From Neoarius graeffei (lineage: Eukaryota > Chordata > Actinopteri > Siluriformes > Ariidae): a stretch of 64,000 nucleotides of DNA. Positions within the stretch are counted from its first letter, which is position 1. Each line of letters starts with the position of its first letter. Below the pieces are notes generated by a model that did no database searches, was not told the DNA's origin, and saw only the letters and a program-made list of their open reading frames with translations. Positions 22,041-33,679 of this stretch are shown piece by piece. The position numbers were made by a program, and so were the translations under genes. The DNA lies in the NCBI RefSeq assembly GCF_027579695.1, contig NC_083582.1, positions 33,559,464 through 33,623,463 of the forward strand. The letters run 5' to 3'.

Positions 22041-23302
22041 GTAAATATACATACACTGTGATGTTCTATAGTATATAACAATATGCATGTCTATGGCAGT
22101 GCCTAAATCAGAGCCTGAAACTACCACAGTGCTGGATATGACATGGTAATATGGTGTCAGCTCTGTGGGAGCCCTTTTTGTAAAAGGCCGTTTTTACATG
22201 CAAATGTGGACCCTCTGATTCCTTTTGATTCAGCACTCAACATTAGACCTCAGTGTGCTCATGAGCACACAAGTGGTGTTCAGGTGAAATTACTGAAAAT
22301 TGGTTTCTTGCTTTGTTAAACACCTGTGGCGAGATCAAAGAACACGATTGCGTATGTGTCATCTCGATTTCAATGGGCGGTGATTTTGCAATACCTGATA
22401 GGTTAGTCATTGGGGAAACAAAAGAAAACTTTACATGACCTCATCAATCACAATGCAAGGGACATTTTCAGATTAAAGAGAAAGAATACTGCGAAAGTGT
22501 ACATAAAACAAAATAAAAACACACATCGCAAATGATTTTTTAGATAGTAGAATCATGCAATACGAATGAATTGTTTGTGTTTCAACATTTTCCTTCTTTT
22601 CATTAATGGATATTAAACAAAGGCTTTGTTTTTACATTTGCATTTATAGCATTTGGCAGACAACACGATCCAGAGTGACTTACAGAAGTGCTTCATTGAA
22701 AACACATCCTCGTGCTAGCTAAAACTTTGTGGTGGTTTGTATAGGATGAAAAAACACACATTACATTTAATAGTTTGCCTAAATGTTAATTTTCACGTTT
22801 GGATTTTTAATTAGATGAACATTATATGAACACTACGGCAGGATAAATGAGGGAAACACACGCTAACCAAAATACCATATCGATATTTACATTTTTCCTT
22901 CCAATTAAACAGGCTGAACATTTCTTTTCTTCACTGTTAAGTAAAGATACAATAAGACAGTTAGACATTCTCTAATGTTCAAGTGAGTCTGAACTCCAGC
23001 CCTCATCACTTCCGTGAACAAGTGATTGGTCGTATGATGAATGCTCATCAGAGCCACTTGCGTCTACCAGACAACCTTATATAACACCATTCTTCACTCT
23101 TCAAAATACTATTCTAGCCTTTCAAAGACTGTTCTAGGGAGAATAAAAAAACACAAAGAAAAGAAAAGAAATGTCCCTTCCACAGGTGATGCAATTAAAA
23201 AAAAACAGCAAAAGAAACATCGCAAGATGATTCGATAAACACTGAAAAAGGCAGTTAGTGCTAATTTGTCTTTTGAACGACATCTGTGTCACTGCACCTT
23301 TA
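22041..23302. other. No gene recognised; one short dispersed repeat
   Basis: 22636-22695 (TACATTTGCATTTATAGCATTTGGCAGACAACACGATCCAGAGTGACTTACA, in essence) matches a very common fish dispersed repeat. The remainder is AT-rich without recognisable coding sequence. Confidence 0.35.
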
Positions 23303-23508
23303 CTATAATTCAAGCTCATCATAGAAACTCCTATACTGCTTCTTCATCAAGTGCAGAAGATTGGCTGGTTGTTCCAAACTACAGCAGGAGGAAATGTTTA
23401 CGAAGGTTTCGCATGACAGGAGTGAACCAATGACTTCAAATATCACTGTGATCTTGATCTTATCCACTTCCTCTCTACAATCAAACAGAAAGCTCAAAAG
23501 CTTATGAA
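23303..23508 (-). CDS. Candidate terminal exon, unidentified protein
   Basis: On the minus strand an open frame of about 68 codons begins just after a possible acceptor (CATAAG at about 23508-23503) and ends at TAG. It reads LLSFLFDCREEVDKIKI, then VIFEVIGSLLSCETFVNISS, and finishes KQYRSFYDELEL. The composition (mixed hydrophobic and charged residues, no low complexity) is unlike the surrounding repeat frames, and no transposon motif is visible. There is no ATG at the start of the frame, so it would have to be an internal or last exon. I do not recognise the family; it could be a decayed copy or chance. Confidence 0.3.
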
Positions 23509-23694
23509 TAAGTCAGTGATTGATGTGCAGAGGATTCAGGAAGTCCATATTTGGGCAATGCCAAACACTGGCTATGTTCAGCTCCAAACCGGTTTTGTTC
23601 AGTAGAACAGTATGGAATAGTATAAAAAAATTCAAGATAATTTATTGGATAAATTGGCTCTGGTGAGAAATGCGAGAATACACACAGTGGTGCT

Positions 23695-24900
23695 TGAAAG
23701 TTTGTGAACCCTTTAGAATTTTCTATATTTCTTCATAAATAGGACCTAAAACATCATCAGATTTTCACCCAAGTCCTAAAAGTAGATAAAGAGAACCCAG
23801 TTAAACAAATGAGACAAAAATATTATACTTGGTCATTTATTTATTGAGGAAAATGATCCAATATTACATATCTGTGAGTGGCAAAAGTATGTGAACCTCT
23901 AGGATTAGCAGTTCATTTGAATGTGAAATTAGAGTCAGGTGTTTTCAATCAATGGGATGACAATCAGGTGTGAGTGGGCACCCTGTTTTATTTAAAGAAC
24001 AGGGATCTATCAAAGTCTGATCTTCACAACACATGTTTGTGGAAGTGTATCATGGCACGAACAAAGGAAATTTCTGAGGACCTCAGAAAAAGCGTTGTTG
24101 ATGCTCATCAGGCTGGAAAAGGTTAGAAAACCATTTCCAAAGAGTTTGGACTCCACCAATCCACAGTCAGACAGATTGTGTACAAATGAAGGAAATTCGA
24201 GACCATTGTTACCCTCCCCAGGAGTGGTTGACCAACAAAGATCACTCCAAGAGCAAGGCGTGTAATAGTTGGTGAGGTCACAAAGAACCCCAGGGTAACT
24301 TCTAAGCAACTGAAGGCTTCTCTCACATTGGCTAATGTTCATGAGTTCACCATCAGGAGTACACTGAACAACAATGGTTGCAGCAATACAACGACCCTAA
24401 GAACACAAGTCGTTCTACCAAAGAATGGTTAAAGAAGAATAAAGTTAATGCTTGGGAATGGCCAAGTCAAAGTCCTGACCTTAATCCAATCAAAATGTTG
24501 TGGAAGGACCTGAAGCGAGCAGTTCATGTGAGGAAATCCACCAACATCCCAGAGTTGAAGCTGTTCTGTACAGAGGAATGGGCTAAAATTCCTCCAAGCC
24601 GGTGTGCAGCACTGATCAACATTTATCAGAAATGTTTAGTTGCAGTTATTGCTGCACAAGGGGGTCACACCAGATACTGAAAGCAAAGGTTTACATACTT
24701 TTGCCACTCACAGATATGTAATATTGGATCATTTTCCTCAATAAATAAATGACCAAGTCTAATATTTTTGTCTCATTTGTTTAACTGGGTTCTCTTTATC
24801 TACTTTTAGGACTTGTGTGAAAATCTGATGATGTTTTACGTCATATTTATGCAGAAATATAGAAAATTCTAAAGGGTTCACAAACTTTCAACCACCACTG
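23695..24900 (+). mobile_element. Internally deleted Tc1-like element (second family)
   Basis: The ends CAGTGGTGCTTGAAAGTTTG and CAAACTTTCAACCACCACTG match the element at 9792-12263. Inside, the transposase starts MARTKEISEDLRKSVVDAHQ at 24052, has stops soon after, and jumps from AACAATGGT (about 24378) to GCAGCAATACAACGACCC. This deletes roughly 380 bp covering the first catalytic region. The C-terminal part (24378-24680) keeps SQSPDLNPIKMLW, in which the catalytic Glu is changed to Lys. A TA lies right of the element at 24901; the left TA is mutated. Confidence 0.92.
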
Positions 24901-24902
24901 TA

Positions 24903-25557
24903 TTGTAAAAGGTCCAAGTTAAGATCTCCTGAATGTAGATGTACTATTTCTCATCATAAGATTAAAAAAAAATCAAAAAGATTATGAAACCTCGTTCTTG
25001 TCATTTTACTAACTTCAAGGATTAAATGTACTTACAGATCATTTTGCTTCTTTACAGAAATAAACACCTGAATTAATGTAAAACTGTGTCATCTAGACAT
25101 CCATAAATGTTTCAAAAGGTTGAAACTGTACTTTTTCTCAATGCTAATGTGCTACTATCAAGGGTCCATCAAGGGTATCTTTAAAAATAACAACATCACA
25201 ATGATTCTAGGGCTACAAAATGTACACCTTTGATGGTACCACCCCTGCAAAAAGAAAAGGTTTTCGTTAATTTATTCCTGACAGTATAAGCAGTCATTAT
25301 AATATACACCATGAATACAAGGTTAAAGGAAATTCCAGCATGATATTTAAACATACTGAACATCAAGCTGCAGTGATGAGTTGCTTTATTTACACAGCTA
25401 CAGAGCCATAGCAAAGACCTTAAATATTCCTGTTAGTACAACTGATTTGATGATATGCTGGTGGAAATTTCACAGAACGGAACTTCATCCTAGGACAGGT
25501 GTGCGGTGCAAGATTTCACAACAATGAATAACAAAAAAGGTAAGAGGGAAGCCAGTA
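24903..25557. other. No gene recognised
   Basis: AT-rich, with no exon or repeat family recognised. Confidence 0.3.
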
Positions 25558-25903
25558 GTAGGCATGTAACAATTTATCCAATTCACGATTCAATTTGATT
25601 CTCGATATTTAAAAAAAAATTAAAGAAAATTTGATTACCAAAAAAAGCAATATTAATTTTCCTGTTCTTTAATAGGATAAAAAGTTATAATAGTCCTTTT
25701 CTTAATAAACTTTTATTTTAACTATTTTTACTACCTGTACAGTATTTGCTTCTCTTTTCATTAGCTTTCAGCAGTATGAAAAAAGAGAGCTCTGATTTCT
25801 TGTTAAATTTATTTGTACAGTCAGTCGCACAACAGCTCGTTCTCATTTTAGATCTTTTTTTTTGTGTGCGCTTTCACGGCATAAGAGCTGTGTTACTTCT
25901 GCT

Positions 25904-25977
25904 GAGGGTTATGTGCATTCTCATTATTGTGCATCTAAACAATGCAGCTGCAGTTTGGAAAACCTGAGAGATTATGC
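25904..25977. repeat. 74-bp direct repeat, left copy (RTE target duplication)
   Basis: GAGGGTTATGTGCATTCTCA through GAGAGATTATGC. It matches 29342-29415 with one C/T difference. It abuts the 3' tail of the RTE element. Confidence 0.93.
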
Positions 25978-28900
25978 CTCGTCTCGTCTCGTCTCGTCTC
26001 GTCTTCTTCCGCTTATCCAGGACCGGGTCGCGGAGGCAGCAGTCTAAGCATGGAAGCCCAAACTTCCCTTTCCCCAGACACCTCGGCCAGCTCCTCGGGA
26101 AGAACACCGAGGCGTTCCCAGGCCAGCCGAGAGACATAGTCCCTCCAGCGTGTCCTGGGTCTTCCCCGGGGCCTCCTCCCGGGGGGACATGCCTGGAACA
26201 CCTCCCCAGGGAGGCGTCCAGGAGGCATCCGAAAAAGATGCCCGAGCCACCTCAGCTGGTTCCTCTCGATGTGGAGGAGCAGCGGCTCTACTCCGAGCTC
26301 CTCCCGAGTGACTGTGCTTCTCACCCTATCTCTAAGGGAGCGCCCAGCCACCCTGCGAAGGAAACTCATTTCAGCCGCTTGTATCCGCGATCTTGTTCTT
26401 TCTGTCATTACCCAAAGCTCATGACCATAGGTGAGAGTCGGAACGTAGATCGACCGGTAAATTGAGAGCTTCGCCTTTTGGCTCAGCTCCTTCACCACGA
26501 CGGACCGGTAAAGCGACCGCATCACTGCGGAGGCTGCACCGATCCACCTGTCGATCTCACGCTCCATCCTTCCCTCACTCGTGAACAAGATCCTGAGATA
26601 CTTAAACTCCTCCACTTGAGGCAGGACTTCTCCACCAACCTGGAGAGGGCAAGCCACCCTTTTCCGGTCGAGAACCATGGCCTCGGACTTGGAGGTGCTG
26701 ATTCTCATCCCAGCCGCTTCACACTCGACTGCAAACCGCCCCAGTGCATGCTGAAGGTCCTGGTTTGAAGAAGCCAACAGGACAACATCATCCGCAAAAA
26801 GCAGAGATGAAATCCTGTGGTTCCCAAACAGGATTCCTTCCAGCCCCTGGCTGCGCCTAGAAATTCTGTCCATAAAAATTATGAACAGAACCGGTGACAA
26901 AGGGCAGCCCTGACGGAGTCCAACATGCACTGGGAACAGGTCTGACTTACTGCCGGCAATGCGAACCAGACTCCTGCTCCGTTCGTACAGGGACCGGACA
27001 GCCCTTAGCAAAGAGCCCCAAACCCCATACTCCCGAAGCACCCCCCACAGAATACCACGGGGGACACGGTCGAATGCCTTCTCCAGATCCACAAAGCACA
27101 TGTGGACTGGTTGGGCAAACTCCCATGAACCCTCGAGCACCCTATGAAGGGTATAGAGCTGGTCCAGTGTTCCGCGACCAGGACGAAAACCGCATTGTTC
27201 CTCCTGGATCCGAGGTTCGACTATTGGTCGAATTCTCCTCTCCAGTACCCTGGAGTAAACTTTCCCTGGGAGGCTGAGAAGTGTGATTCCCCTATAATTG
27301 GAGCACACTCTCCGGTCCCCTTTCTTAAAAAGAGGGACCACCACCCCAGTCTGCCACTCCAGAGGCACTGTCCCCGACCGCCACGCGATGTTGCAGAGGC
27401 GTGTCAACCAAGACAGCCCCACAACATCCAGAGACTTGAGATACTCAGGGCGGATCTCATCCACCCCCGGTGCCTTGCCACCGAGGAGCTTGCAAACCAC
27501 CTCAGTGACTTCGGCTTGGGTAATGGACGAGTCCACCTCTGAGTCATCAGCCTCAGTCTCCTCAGTGGAAGACATGATGGTGGGATTGAGGAGATCCTCA
27601 AAGTATTCCTTCCACCGCCCGACAATGTCCCCAGTCGAGGTCAACAGCTCCCCACCCGCACTGTAAACAGTGTTGGCAGAGTACTGCTTCCCCCTCCTGA
27701 GGCGCCGAACGGTTTGCCAGAATTTCTTTGAGGCCGACCGATAGTCCTTCTCCATGGCCTCCCCGAACTCCTCCCAGTTCCGAGTTTTTGCCTCCGCAAC
27801 TGCCCGAGCTGCAGCACGCCTGGCCTGCCGATACCCGTCGGCTGCCTCAGGAGTCCCGGAGGTCAACATGGCCCGATAGGACTCCTTCTTCAGCTTGACG
27901 GCATCCCTTACTTCCGGTGTCCACCACCGGGTTCGGGGATTGCCACCACGACAGGCACCGGAGACCTTGCGGCCACAGCTCCGAACAGCTGCGTCCACAA
28001 TGGAGGTAGAGAACATGGTCCACTCAGACTCAATGTCCCCCGCCTCCCTCGGAAGCTGGGAAAAGCTCTCCCGGAGGTGGGAGTTAAAGACCTCCCCAAC
28101 AGAGTGCTCGGCCAGACGTTCCCAGCAGACCCTCACCATACGTTTGGGCCTGCCAGGTCTGTCCAGCTTCCTCCTCCACCAGCGGATCCAACTCACCACC
28201 AGGTGGTGATCAGTTGACAACTCAGCCCCTCTCTTCACCCGAGTGTCCAAGACATAGGGCCGGAGATCAGATGAAACGACTACAAAGTCGATCATCGACC
28301 TCCGACCTAAGGTGTCCTGGTGCCACGTGCACTTATGGACACCCCTATGCTCAAACATGGTGTTCGTTATGGACAAACTGTGACTAGCACAGAAGTCCAA
28401 TAACAAAACACCACTCGGGTTCAGATCGGGGAGGCCGTTCCTCCCAACCACGCCCCTCCAGGTGTCACTGTCATCGCCCACGTGAGCATTGAAGTCCCCC
28501 AGTAGCACAATGGAGTCCCCAGTCTGAGCACCCCTCAGTACCTCTCCCAGGGACTCCAAGAAGGCCGGATACTCTATACTGCTATTTGGCCCGTAGGCAC
28601 AAACAACAGCAAGAGCCCTCTCCCCAATCCGAAGGCGCAGAGAGGCGACCCTCTCGTTCACTGGGGTAAACTCCAACACATGGCGGCTGAGCTGGGGAGC
28701 TATAAGGAAGCCCACACCAGCCCGCCGCCGCTCACCACGGGTGACTCCAGAGAAGTGGAAAGTCCAGCCCCTCTCGAGGAGCTGGGTTCCAGAGCCCAAG
28801 CTGTGCGTGGAGGTGAGCCCGACTATCTCTAGCCGGTACCTCTCAACCTCCCGCACAAGCTCAGGCTCCTTCCCCCCCAGCGAAGTGACATTCCATGTCC

Positions 28901-29341
28901 CAACAGCCAGCCGCTGTGTCCGGGGATCAGGTCGTCGAGGCCCCTGCCTTCGACTGCCACCCAATCCACACTGCACCAAACCCCTACTGCTACCTCTGTG
29001 GGTGGTGAACCCACAGGAGGTCGGGCCCACGTCACCTCTTCGGGCTGAGCCCGGCCGGGCCCCATGGGCAAAGGCCCGGCCACCAAGCGCTCGCATACGA
29101 GCCCCAACCCCGGGCCTGGCTCCAGGGTGGGGCCCCGGCTGCGTCCTACCGGGCGACGTCACGGTCCTGGATTTTTTCTCCATAGGGGTTTTTTTTTGGT
29201 GAACTGCTCTTGGTCTGGCCTGTCACCTAGGACCTGTCTGCCTTGGGAAACCCTAACAGGGGCATAATGCCCCCGACAACATAGCTCCTAGGATCATTCA
29301 AGCACACAAACCCCTCCACCACAATAAGGTGGCAGTTCTAG
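25978..29341 (-). mobile_element. Full-length RTE-type LINE
   Basis: The element spans exactly between two 74-bp direct repeats. On the minus strand it starts CTAGAACTGCCACCTTATTG and has about 158 bp of 5' leader. It then carries one long ORF and a very short 3' region ending GGATAAGCGGAAGAAGACGAGACGAG..., a (GACGA)n tail. A single APE-RT ORF, a minimal 3' UTR and a short tandem tail are the hallmarks of the RTE clade (Rex3/Expander-like in fish). It is GC-rich compared with its AT-rich surroundings. Its length and intact frame suggest a recent insertion. Confidence 0.93.
26013..29183 (-). CDS. RTE LINE endonuclease-reverse transcriptase, uninterrupted
   Basis: A 1056-codon frame with no stop. 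The N-terminal 90 residues are Gly/Arg/Pro-rich and variable. An AP-like endonuclease domain covers roughly residues 92-335: WNVTSLGG near 97, [12 protein letters not shown] at 227-238, [11 protein letters not shown] at 296-306 and [10 protein letters not shown] at 323-332. The reverse transcriptase spans about 560-830: [13 protein letters not shown] at 570, [14 protein letters not shown] at 697-710, [13 protein letters not shown] at 755-767 and the catalytic [11 protein letters not shown] at 793-803. A C-terminal region with [18 protein letters not shown] and basic PRGRPRTRW follows. It would nick target DNA and copy its own RNA there. Oddities: the usual QE-type metal-binding motif near residue 122 reads GLTSTHS, and [11 protein letters not shown] has R where I expected G. 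Start chosen at the first ATG of the long frame. Confidence 0.93.
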   Translation of the reverse strand: MEKKSRTVTSPGRTQPGPHPGARPGVGARMRALGGRAFAHGARPGSARRGDVGPTSCGFTTHRGSSRGLVQCGLGGSRRQGPRRPDPRTQRLAVGTWNVTSLGGKEPELVREVERYRLEIVGLTSTHSLGSGTQLLERGWTFHFSGVTRGERRRAGVGFLIAPQLSRHVLEFTPVNERVASLRLRIGERALAVVCAYGPNSSIEYPAFLESLGEVLRGAQTGDSIVLLGDFNAHVGDDSDTWRGVVGRNGLPDLNPSGVLLLDFCASHSLSITNTMFEHRGVHKCTWHQDTLGRRSMIDFVVVSSDLRPYVLDTRVKRGAELSTDHHLVVSWIRWWRRKLDRPGRPKRMVRVCWERLAEHSVGEVFNSHLRESFSQLPREAGDIESEWTMFSTSIVDAAVRSCGRKVSGACRGGNPRTRWWTPEVRDAVKLKKESYRAMLTSGTPEAADGYRQARRAAARAVAEAKTRNWEEFGEAMEKDYRSASKKFWQTVRRLRRGKQYSANTVYSAGGELLTSTGDIVGRWKEYFEDLLNPTIMSSTEETEADDSEVDSSITQAEVTEVVCKLLGGKAPGVDEIRPEYLKSLDVVGLSWLTRLCNIAWRSGTVPLEWQTGVVVPLFKKGDRRVCSNYRGITLLSLPGKVYSRVLERRIRPIVEPRIQEEQCGFRPGRGTLDQLYTLHRVLEGSWEFAQPVHMCFVDLEKAFDRVPRGILWGVLREYGVWGSLLRAVRSLYERSRSLVRIAGSKSDLFPVHVGLRQGCPLSPVLFIIFMDRISRRSQGLEGILFGNHRISSLLFADDVVLLASSNQDLQHALGRFAVECEAAGMRISTSKSEAMVLDRKRVACPLQVGGEVLPQVEEFKYLRILFTSEGRMEREIDRWIGAASAVMRSLYRSVVVKELSQKAKLSIYRSIYVPTLTYGHELWVMTERTRSRIQAAEMSFLRRVAGRSLRDRVRSTVTREELGVEPLLLHIERNQLRWLGHLFRMPPGRLPGEVFQACPPGRRPRGRPRTRWRDYVSRLAWERLGVLPEELAEVSGEREVWASMLRLLPPRPGPG

Positions 29342-29415
29342 GAGGGTTATGTGCATTCTCATTATTGTGCATCTAAACAATGCAGTTGCAGTTTGGAAAA
29401 CCTGAGAGATTATGC
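29342..29415. repeat. 74-bp direct repeat, right copy (RTE target duplication)
   Basis: The second copy of the 25904-25977 sequence, adjoining the 5' end of the RTE element. Confidence 0.93.
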
Positions 29416-29586
29416 AGCATGGTAAAAATCACAATTCATTTTTTATTTCATTGATTGGAATAGTCATACATTTGTATTGCAATTATTGTCGCATGATATA
29501 TCGTTACATGCCTCACCAAGTAGTCATGCAAAAAGAGTTCAAGATGATCAATAATAAGCAATGATCTGCAGCGCAATCATCTCAGT

Positions 29587-29958
29587 TCTCATCTCATCTC
29601 ATTATCTCTAGCCGCTTTATCCTTCTACAGGGTCGCAGGCAAGCTGGAGCCTATCCCAGCTGACTATGGACGAAAGGCGGGGTACACCCTGGACAAGTCA
29701 CCAGGTCATCACAGGGCTGACACATAGACACAGACAACCATTCACACTCATACCTACGGTCAATTTAGAGTCACCAGTTAACCTAACCTGCATGTCTTTG
29801 GACTGTGGGGGAAACCGGAGCACCCGGAGGAAACCCACACGGACACGGGGAGAACATGCAAACTCCGCACAGAAAGGCCCTCACCGGCCCCAGGGCTCGA
29901 ACCCAGGACCTTCTTGCTGTGAGGCGACAGCGCTAACCACTACACCACCGTGCCGCCC
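29587..29958 (-). mobile_element. tRNA-derived SINE, full length
   Basis: Tail TCTCATCTCATCTCATTATCTC on the left, head GGGCGGCACGGTGGTGTAGTGG on the right, low divergence from the 41150 copy. Confidence 0.93.
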
Positions 29959-30193
29959 TTCATCTAAGTTCTTACATATGCAAAACTCCTCTGCTAAAAA
30001 AAAACACAGAGATGCATATCTAAAAGCATTTACAACCCCAAATCAGAAAAAAGTTGGGATGGTATGTTGAAATGAAAACCGAAAACAATGATTTGTAAAT
30101 AATCTTTGACTTGTATTGCATTCAAAACAACACAACAGTACATTATTTGATGTTTTACCTCATGATTTTTTTTTTTCAAAATAAACACGTTTC

Positions 30194-30570
30194 GGGCGGC
30201 ACGGTGGTGTAGTGGTTAGTGCTGTCACCTCACAGCAAGAAGGTCCTGGGTTCGAGCCCCGGGGCCGGCGAGGGCCTTTCTGTGCGGAGTTTGCATGTTC
30301 TCCCCGTGTCCGTGTGGGTTTCCTCCGGGTGCTCCGGTTTCCCCCACAGTCCAAAGACATGCAGGTTAGGTTAACTGGTGACTCTAAATTGACCGTAGGT
30401 GTGAGTGTGAGTGTGAATGATTGTCTGTGTCTATGTGTCAGCCCTGCGATGACCTGGCGACTTGTCCAGGGTGTACCCCGCCTTTCGCCCGTAGTCAGCT
30501 GGGATAGGCTCCAGCTTGCCTGCGACCCTGTAGAACAGGATAAAGCGGCTACAGATAATGAGATGAGATG
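30194..30570 (+). mobile_element. tRNA-derived SINE, full length, well preserved
   Basis: GGGCGGCACGGTGGTGTAGTGG head, GGGTTCGAGCCCCG B-box region, AATGAGATGAGATG tail. ACACGTTTC before and ACACATTTT after are a likely imperfect target duplication. Its 119-codon open frame is not a gene. Confidence 0.93.
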
Positions 30571-31379
30571 AACACATTTTGGTTTTGATTCTTGCAACAC
30601 ATTAAAAAAAAGAGTTGGGACAATAAAGCATTTACCTCTTTATAGAGTTGCCATTCCTTCTCACAACACTTAAAAGATGTTAAGGAGCTGAAGACACCAA
30701 GTAATTAAGCATTTCAAGGGTTATTTTGTCCCATTCAGGTCTTAAGGTGTGCAACAGTACAGGGTTGTGGTCATATTTTTCATTTCAAAATTCTCTACAC
30801 ATTCTCTATTGAGGACAGAGGGGACAGGCACCTTCTTCTCCCACAGTCATGCCTTTGTACTGTCTGTAGAATGTGGTTTTGCATTGTCTTGTTGAAATTT
30901 CCCTGGAAAAGATGTCATCTTGAAGGTAGAATATGTTTGCTCCAAAATCTTAAGGTACTTTTCTGCATTAATGCTCCATTACAGAAGTATAAGTTACCTT
31001 TGCCAAGGGCACTGACACAACACCATATCATGACACAACCTGGCTTTTGGACTTGTTGCTGGTAACAGTCTGGATGGTCCTTTTCATCTTTGGTCTGGAG
31101 TATACGATGTCAATTTCTTCCAAAAAAAAACAACCAACCAAAAAAAAAAAAAACCTGGAATACTGATTCATCTGACCACAACACACATTTCCACTGTGGC
31201 GTGGTCCATCCCAGATCCCTCCAAGCCCAGAGAAGTCGATGGCACTTCTGGACACAGTTAATATAAGGCTTCCTTTTTGCACAGTAAAGGTTTAACTGGC
31301 ATTTGTGGATGTAACTCTGTATTGTAGTGCTTGACAAAGGTTTCCAGGGTTCCTGCTGGCGCTTGTCATTGACAAACAT

Positions 31380-33055
31380 AATTCATCAGTGACGAAGAGA
31401 AAATTACTAGAAGTGGTCACAGTGATGAATGTACTTGTCATCTTTATCATTATCATAAGTCATCTTTTTTAGAAATCCCTCTACAAATCCCTCCATTTAC
31501 TGAAATCCAACTGCAGTGAAGAGATGACGGGAAGCCAGGGGTCGGTTTACAAAAAAAACGGCGCCAAAATGAAAGTGCCATCACTCTGCAAGTAACTGAA
31601 GGGCTCTATGTTTCAGGAGGCATGGCGTGTTTTTTTTTAACATATTTCTCATCTCATTATCTCTAGCCGCTTTATCCTGTTCTACAGGGTCGCAGGCAAG
31701 CTGGAGCCTATCCCAGCTGACTACGGGTGAAAGGTGGGGTACACCCTGGACAAGTCGCCAGGTCATCACAGGGCTGACACATAGACACAGACAACCATTC
31801 ACACCTACGGTCAATTTAGAGTCACCAGTTAACCTAACCTGCATGTCTTTGGACTGTGGGGGAAACCAGAGCACCCGGAGGAAACCCACGCGGACACGGG
31901 GAGAACATGCAAACTCCGCACAGAAAGGCCCTCACCGGCCACGGGGCCCAAACCTGGACCTTCTTGCTGTGAGGCGACAGCGCTAACCACTACACCACCG
32001 TGCCGCCCACTTTAACATACTTATTGGGTATATAAAAATAAGTGTTGAGTCCCCGTGGATAATGCTGTGGCGTCGTTAAGCCCCATCACTCAGGCTATAT
32101 CCCTCAGGGTATTTTTGCCATCAAAGAAAGTAAGAGATTAATAGACAATAACTGACTTGGATGTCATCTGGGATTTTGAATATTCTAATATGTCACTTAG
32201 AATCAGTGTCTTTGTGGTTCTAAAGGAGATATGTGAGTGAGAAATTATATATTTTTCTGAAACTGATGATTAATTTTATTCATGATATTTAAGTCAGTTG
32301 ACACATGCCTCAGTTTCCTGAGAAATTATGAGTGTGGATAATTATAAGGAGACAGAAACTGAAGTGAACGACATAAATTTAAAAAGAGCAGTGCAACAAT
32401 CACTAATAAAGATTTCATAACCTTTGAATATGCGTGGATGATAATATTATCTTGTAAAGTTAGATATAACCTCCCCAACCTATCTATGCCAATCTCCCTT
32501 AAAAAATACAAGCCCCAGGAAAACTGGACTCAGCCCCTGGTCTTTTCAATAGCTAGAACAGAAACGGCCTTGGGCTAACTAACGTATGATGTAAAACGCG
32601 GTGTCATTCTGTATTCGGTTCGTAAATCAACAGGATATTCAGATTCCTTCACTGTTGGTTGTTCCAAGACTCTTCTCAACTCTGTTCAATTGTAAATCAG
32701 GTTTTGTGTTGAAGTAAAGCCTAAAGGAAGTCCTAATACCTCTTTCGAATAATTCCATTCTAAAATAACCTTCAGTCAGCTCAAACTAAAGAGGTTTAGT
32801 TGATGGTTCACAAGGCACCCAAAACCAAGTCTTTCTTATTAGAGGCTGGAGTGGAGCTCAAATTTTATATGGAATGGAGAGGTCTAGCCGTATCTGTACA
32901 AATATTTGAATTGTGCCAGTTTGGTTGGTATAAATCTGTATTAAGTCCACTTTGATAAGTTGGTAACTAAGAAAAAATACAGACTAAGAAAGGGTGAAGA
33001 ACACTTCTTTGACTTTATTTTTCAAGGAAAAAAAGTGGGCAACATTTTTCAGAAC
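31380..33055. mobile_element. Composite insertion of unknown type inside the Tc1-like element
   Basis: This block separates two collinear parts of the transposase. It contains a SINE (31646-32008). The rest, including GGCGTCGTTAAGCCCCATCACTCAGG near 32070 and the stretch 32470-33000, I could not assign to any family. No frame of interest is seen. Confidence 0.5.
31646..32008 (-). mobile_element. tRNA-derived SINE, full length
   Basis: Tail CTCATCTCATTATCTCTAGCC on the left; head GGGCGGCACGGTGGTGTAGTGG on the right. A small deletion in the body removes one CACTCACATT unit. Confidence 0.92.
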
Positions 33056-33679
33056 CCAGGCAGAACCCTGGGTTTGCCAAAGTAATCCTGAGCCCATGTG
33101 GTTATATCAGCTATCGATGAATGACGGTTCTTACAGGTGTTCAGCTTAGGCTTGTGCCCTTGCCCTTTAGGCACCGAAATTCCTCCAGATTCCTTGAATC
33201 ATTTAATGATGTTATGCACCATAGAGGGTGAAATATCCAAATCCCTTCCTATCTTTCTTTGAAGAACATAGTTTTTAAACATTTCAATAAATTATTCATG
33301 CATTTGTTGACAAACTGGAGATCCTCGGCCCATCTTTGCTCCTTAAAGACTAGACCTTTCCTATGATACTGATTTTGTACCAAATCATGATTACAGTTGA
33401 CTGTTGACATCACATCATTATTTAATTGTTTTACCTCATTACTCTAAATTGCCCCATCTCAACTTTTTTTGGAACGTGCTGCAAGCCTGAAATACAGGAA
33501 TTGATGTATATTAATAAATAAAATTAAGTTGACCAGACAAAACATGAAACATCTTGGGTTCATACTGTCTGCAATGAAATGCAAGTCAAAGTAAATTTAG
33601 AAATCACTACTGCTTTTTTTTTTTTTTTTTAAATCTGCATTTTCCATAGTGTCCCAACTTTTTCTGATTTGGGATTGTA

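Larger units (their letters stand above)
25558..29514. mobile_element. Short inverted-repeat element hosting the RTE insertion
   Basis: Left flank AGGCATGTAACAATTTATCC (from about 25559) and right flank GATATATCGTTACATGCCT (to about 29514) form an imperfect inverted repeat. With the RTE and one 74-bp repeat removed, the remainder is a MITE-like element of about 0.5 kb. No target duplication was found, so the borders are approximate. Confidence 0.5.
30640..33360 (-). pseudogene. Scattered Tc1-like transposase pseudogene
   Basis: The minus strand at 31379-31110 encodes the middle of a Tc1 transposase (YIHKCQLNLYCAKRKPYIN, then VLWSDESVFQVFF with the first catalytic Asp). The N-terminal helix-turn-helix half lies beyond the insertion, around 33360-33060 (VHNIIKxFxESGGI-like, in broken frames). 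The C-terminal half is degraded around 31080-30640. It is dead. Confidence 0.75.
30033..33677 (-). mobile_element. Old Tc1-like transposon broken by insertions
   Basis: Left end CAACCCCAAATCAGAAAAAAG and right end CTTTTTCTGATTTGGGATTG are inverted, each beside TA (30031-30032 and 33678-33679). Inner ends share TGACTTG(T)ATTGCA. Inside are a + strand SINE (30194-30570) and a large insertion (about 31380-33055). The transposase, on the minus strand, is therefore scattered. Confidence 0.88.

Noticed and set aside
25974-29202. Several 60-163 codon frames on the + strand
   Set aside because: They are antisense shadows of the GC-rich RTE ORF on the minus strand.
30212-30571. 100-140 codon open frames through SINE copies (also at 5618, 29666, 31627, 38948, 41090)
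   Set aside because: The same peptide recurs in each SINE copy on either strand; they are chance frames in a non-coding repeat.
32470-33000. Possible mitochondrial-DNA insertion
   Set aside because: The texture looked faintly rRNA-like, but I could not match any stretch to a mitochondrial gene.
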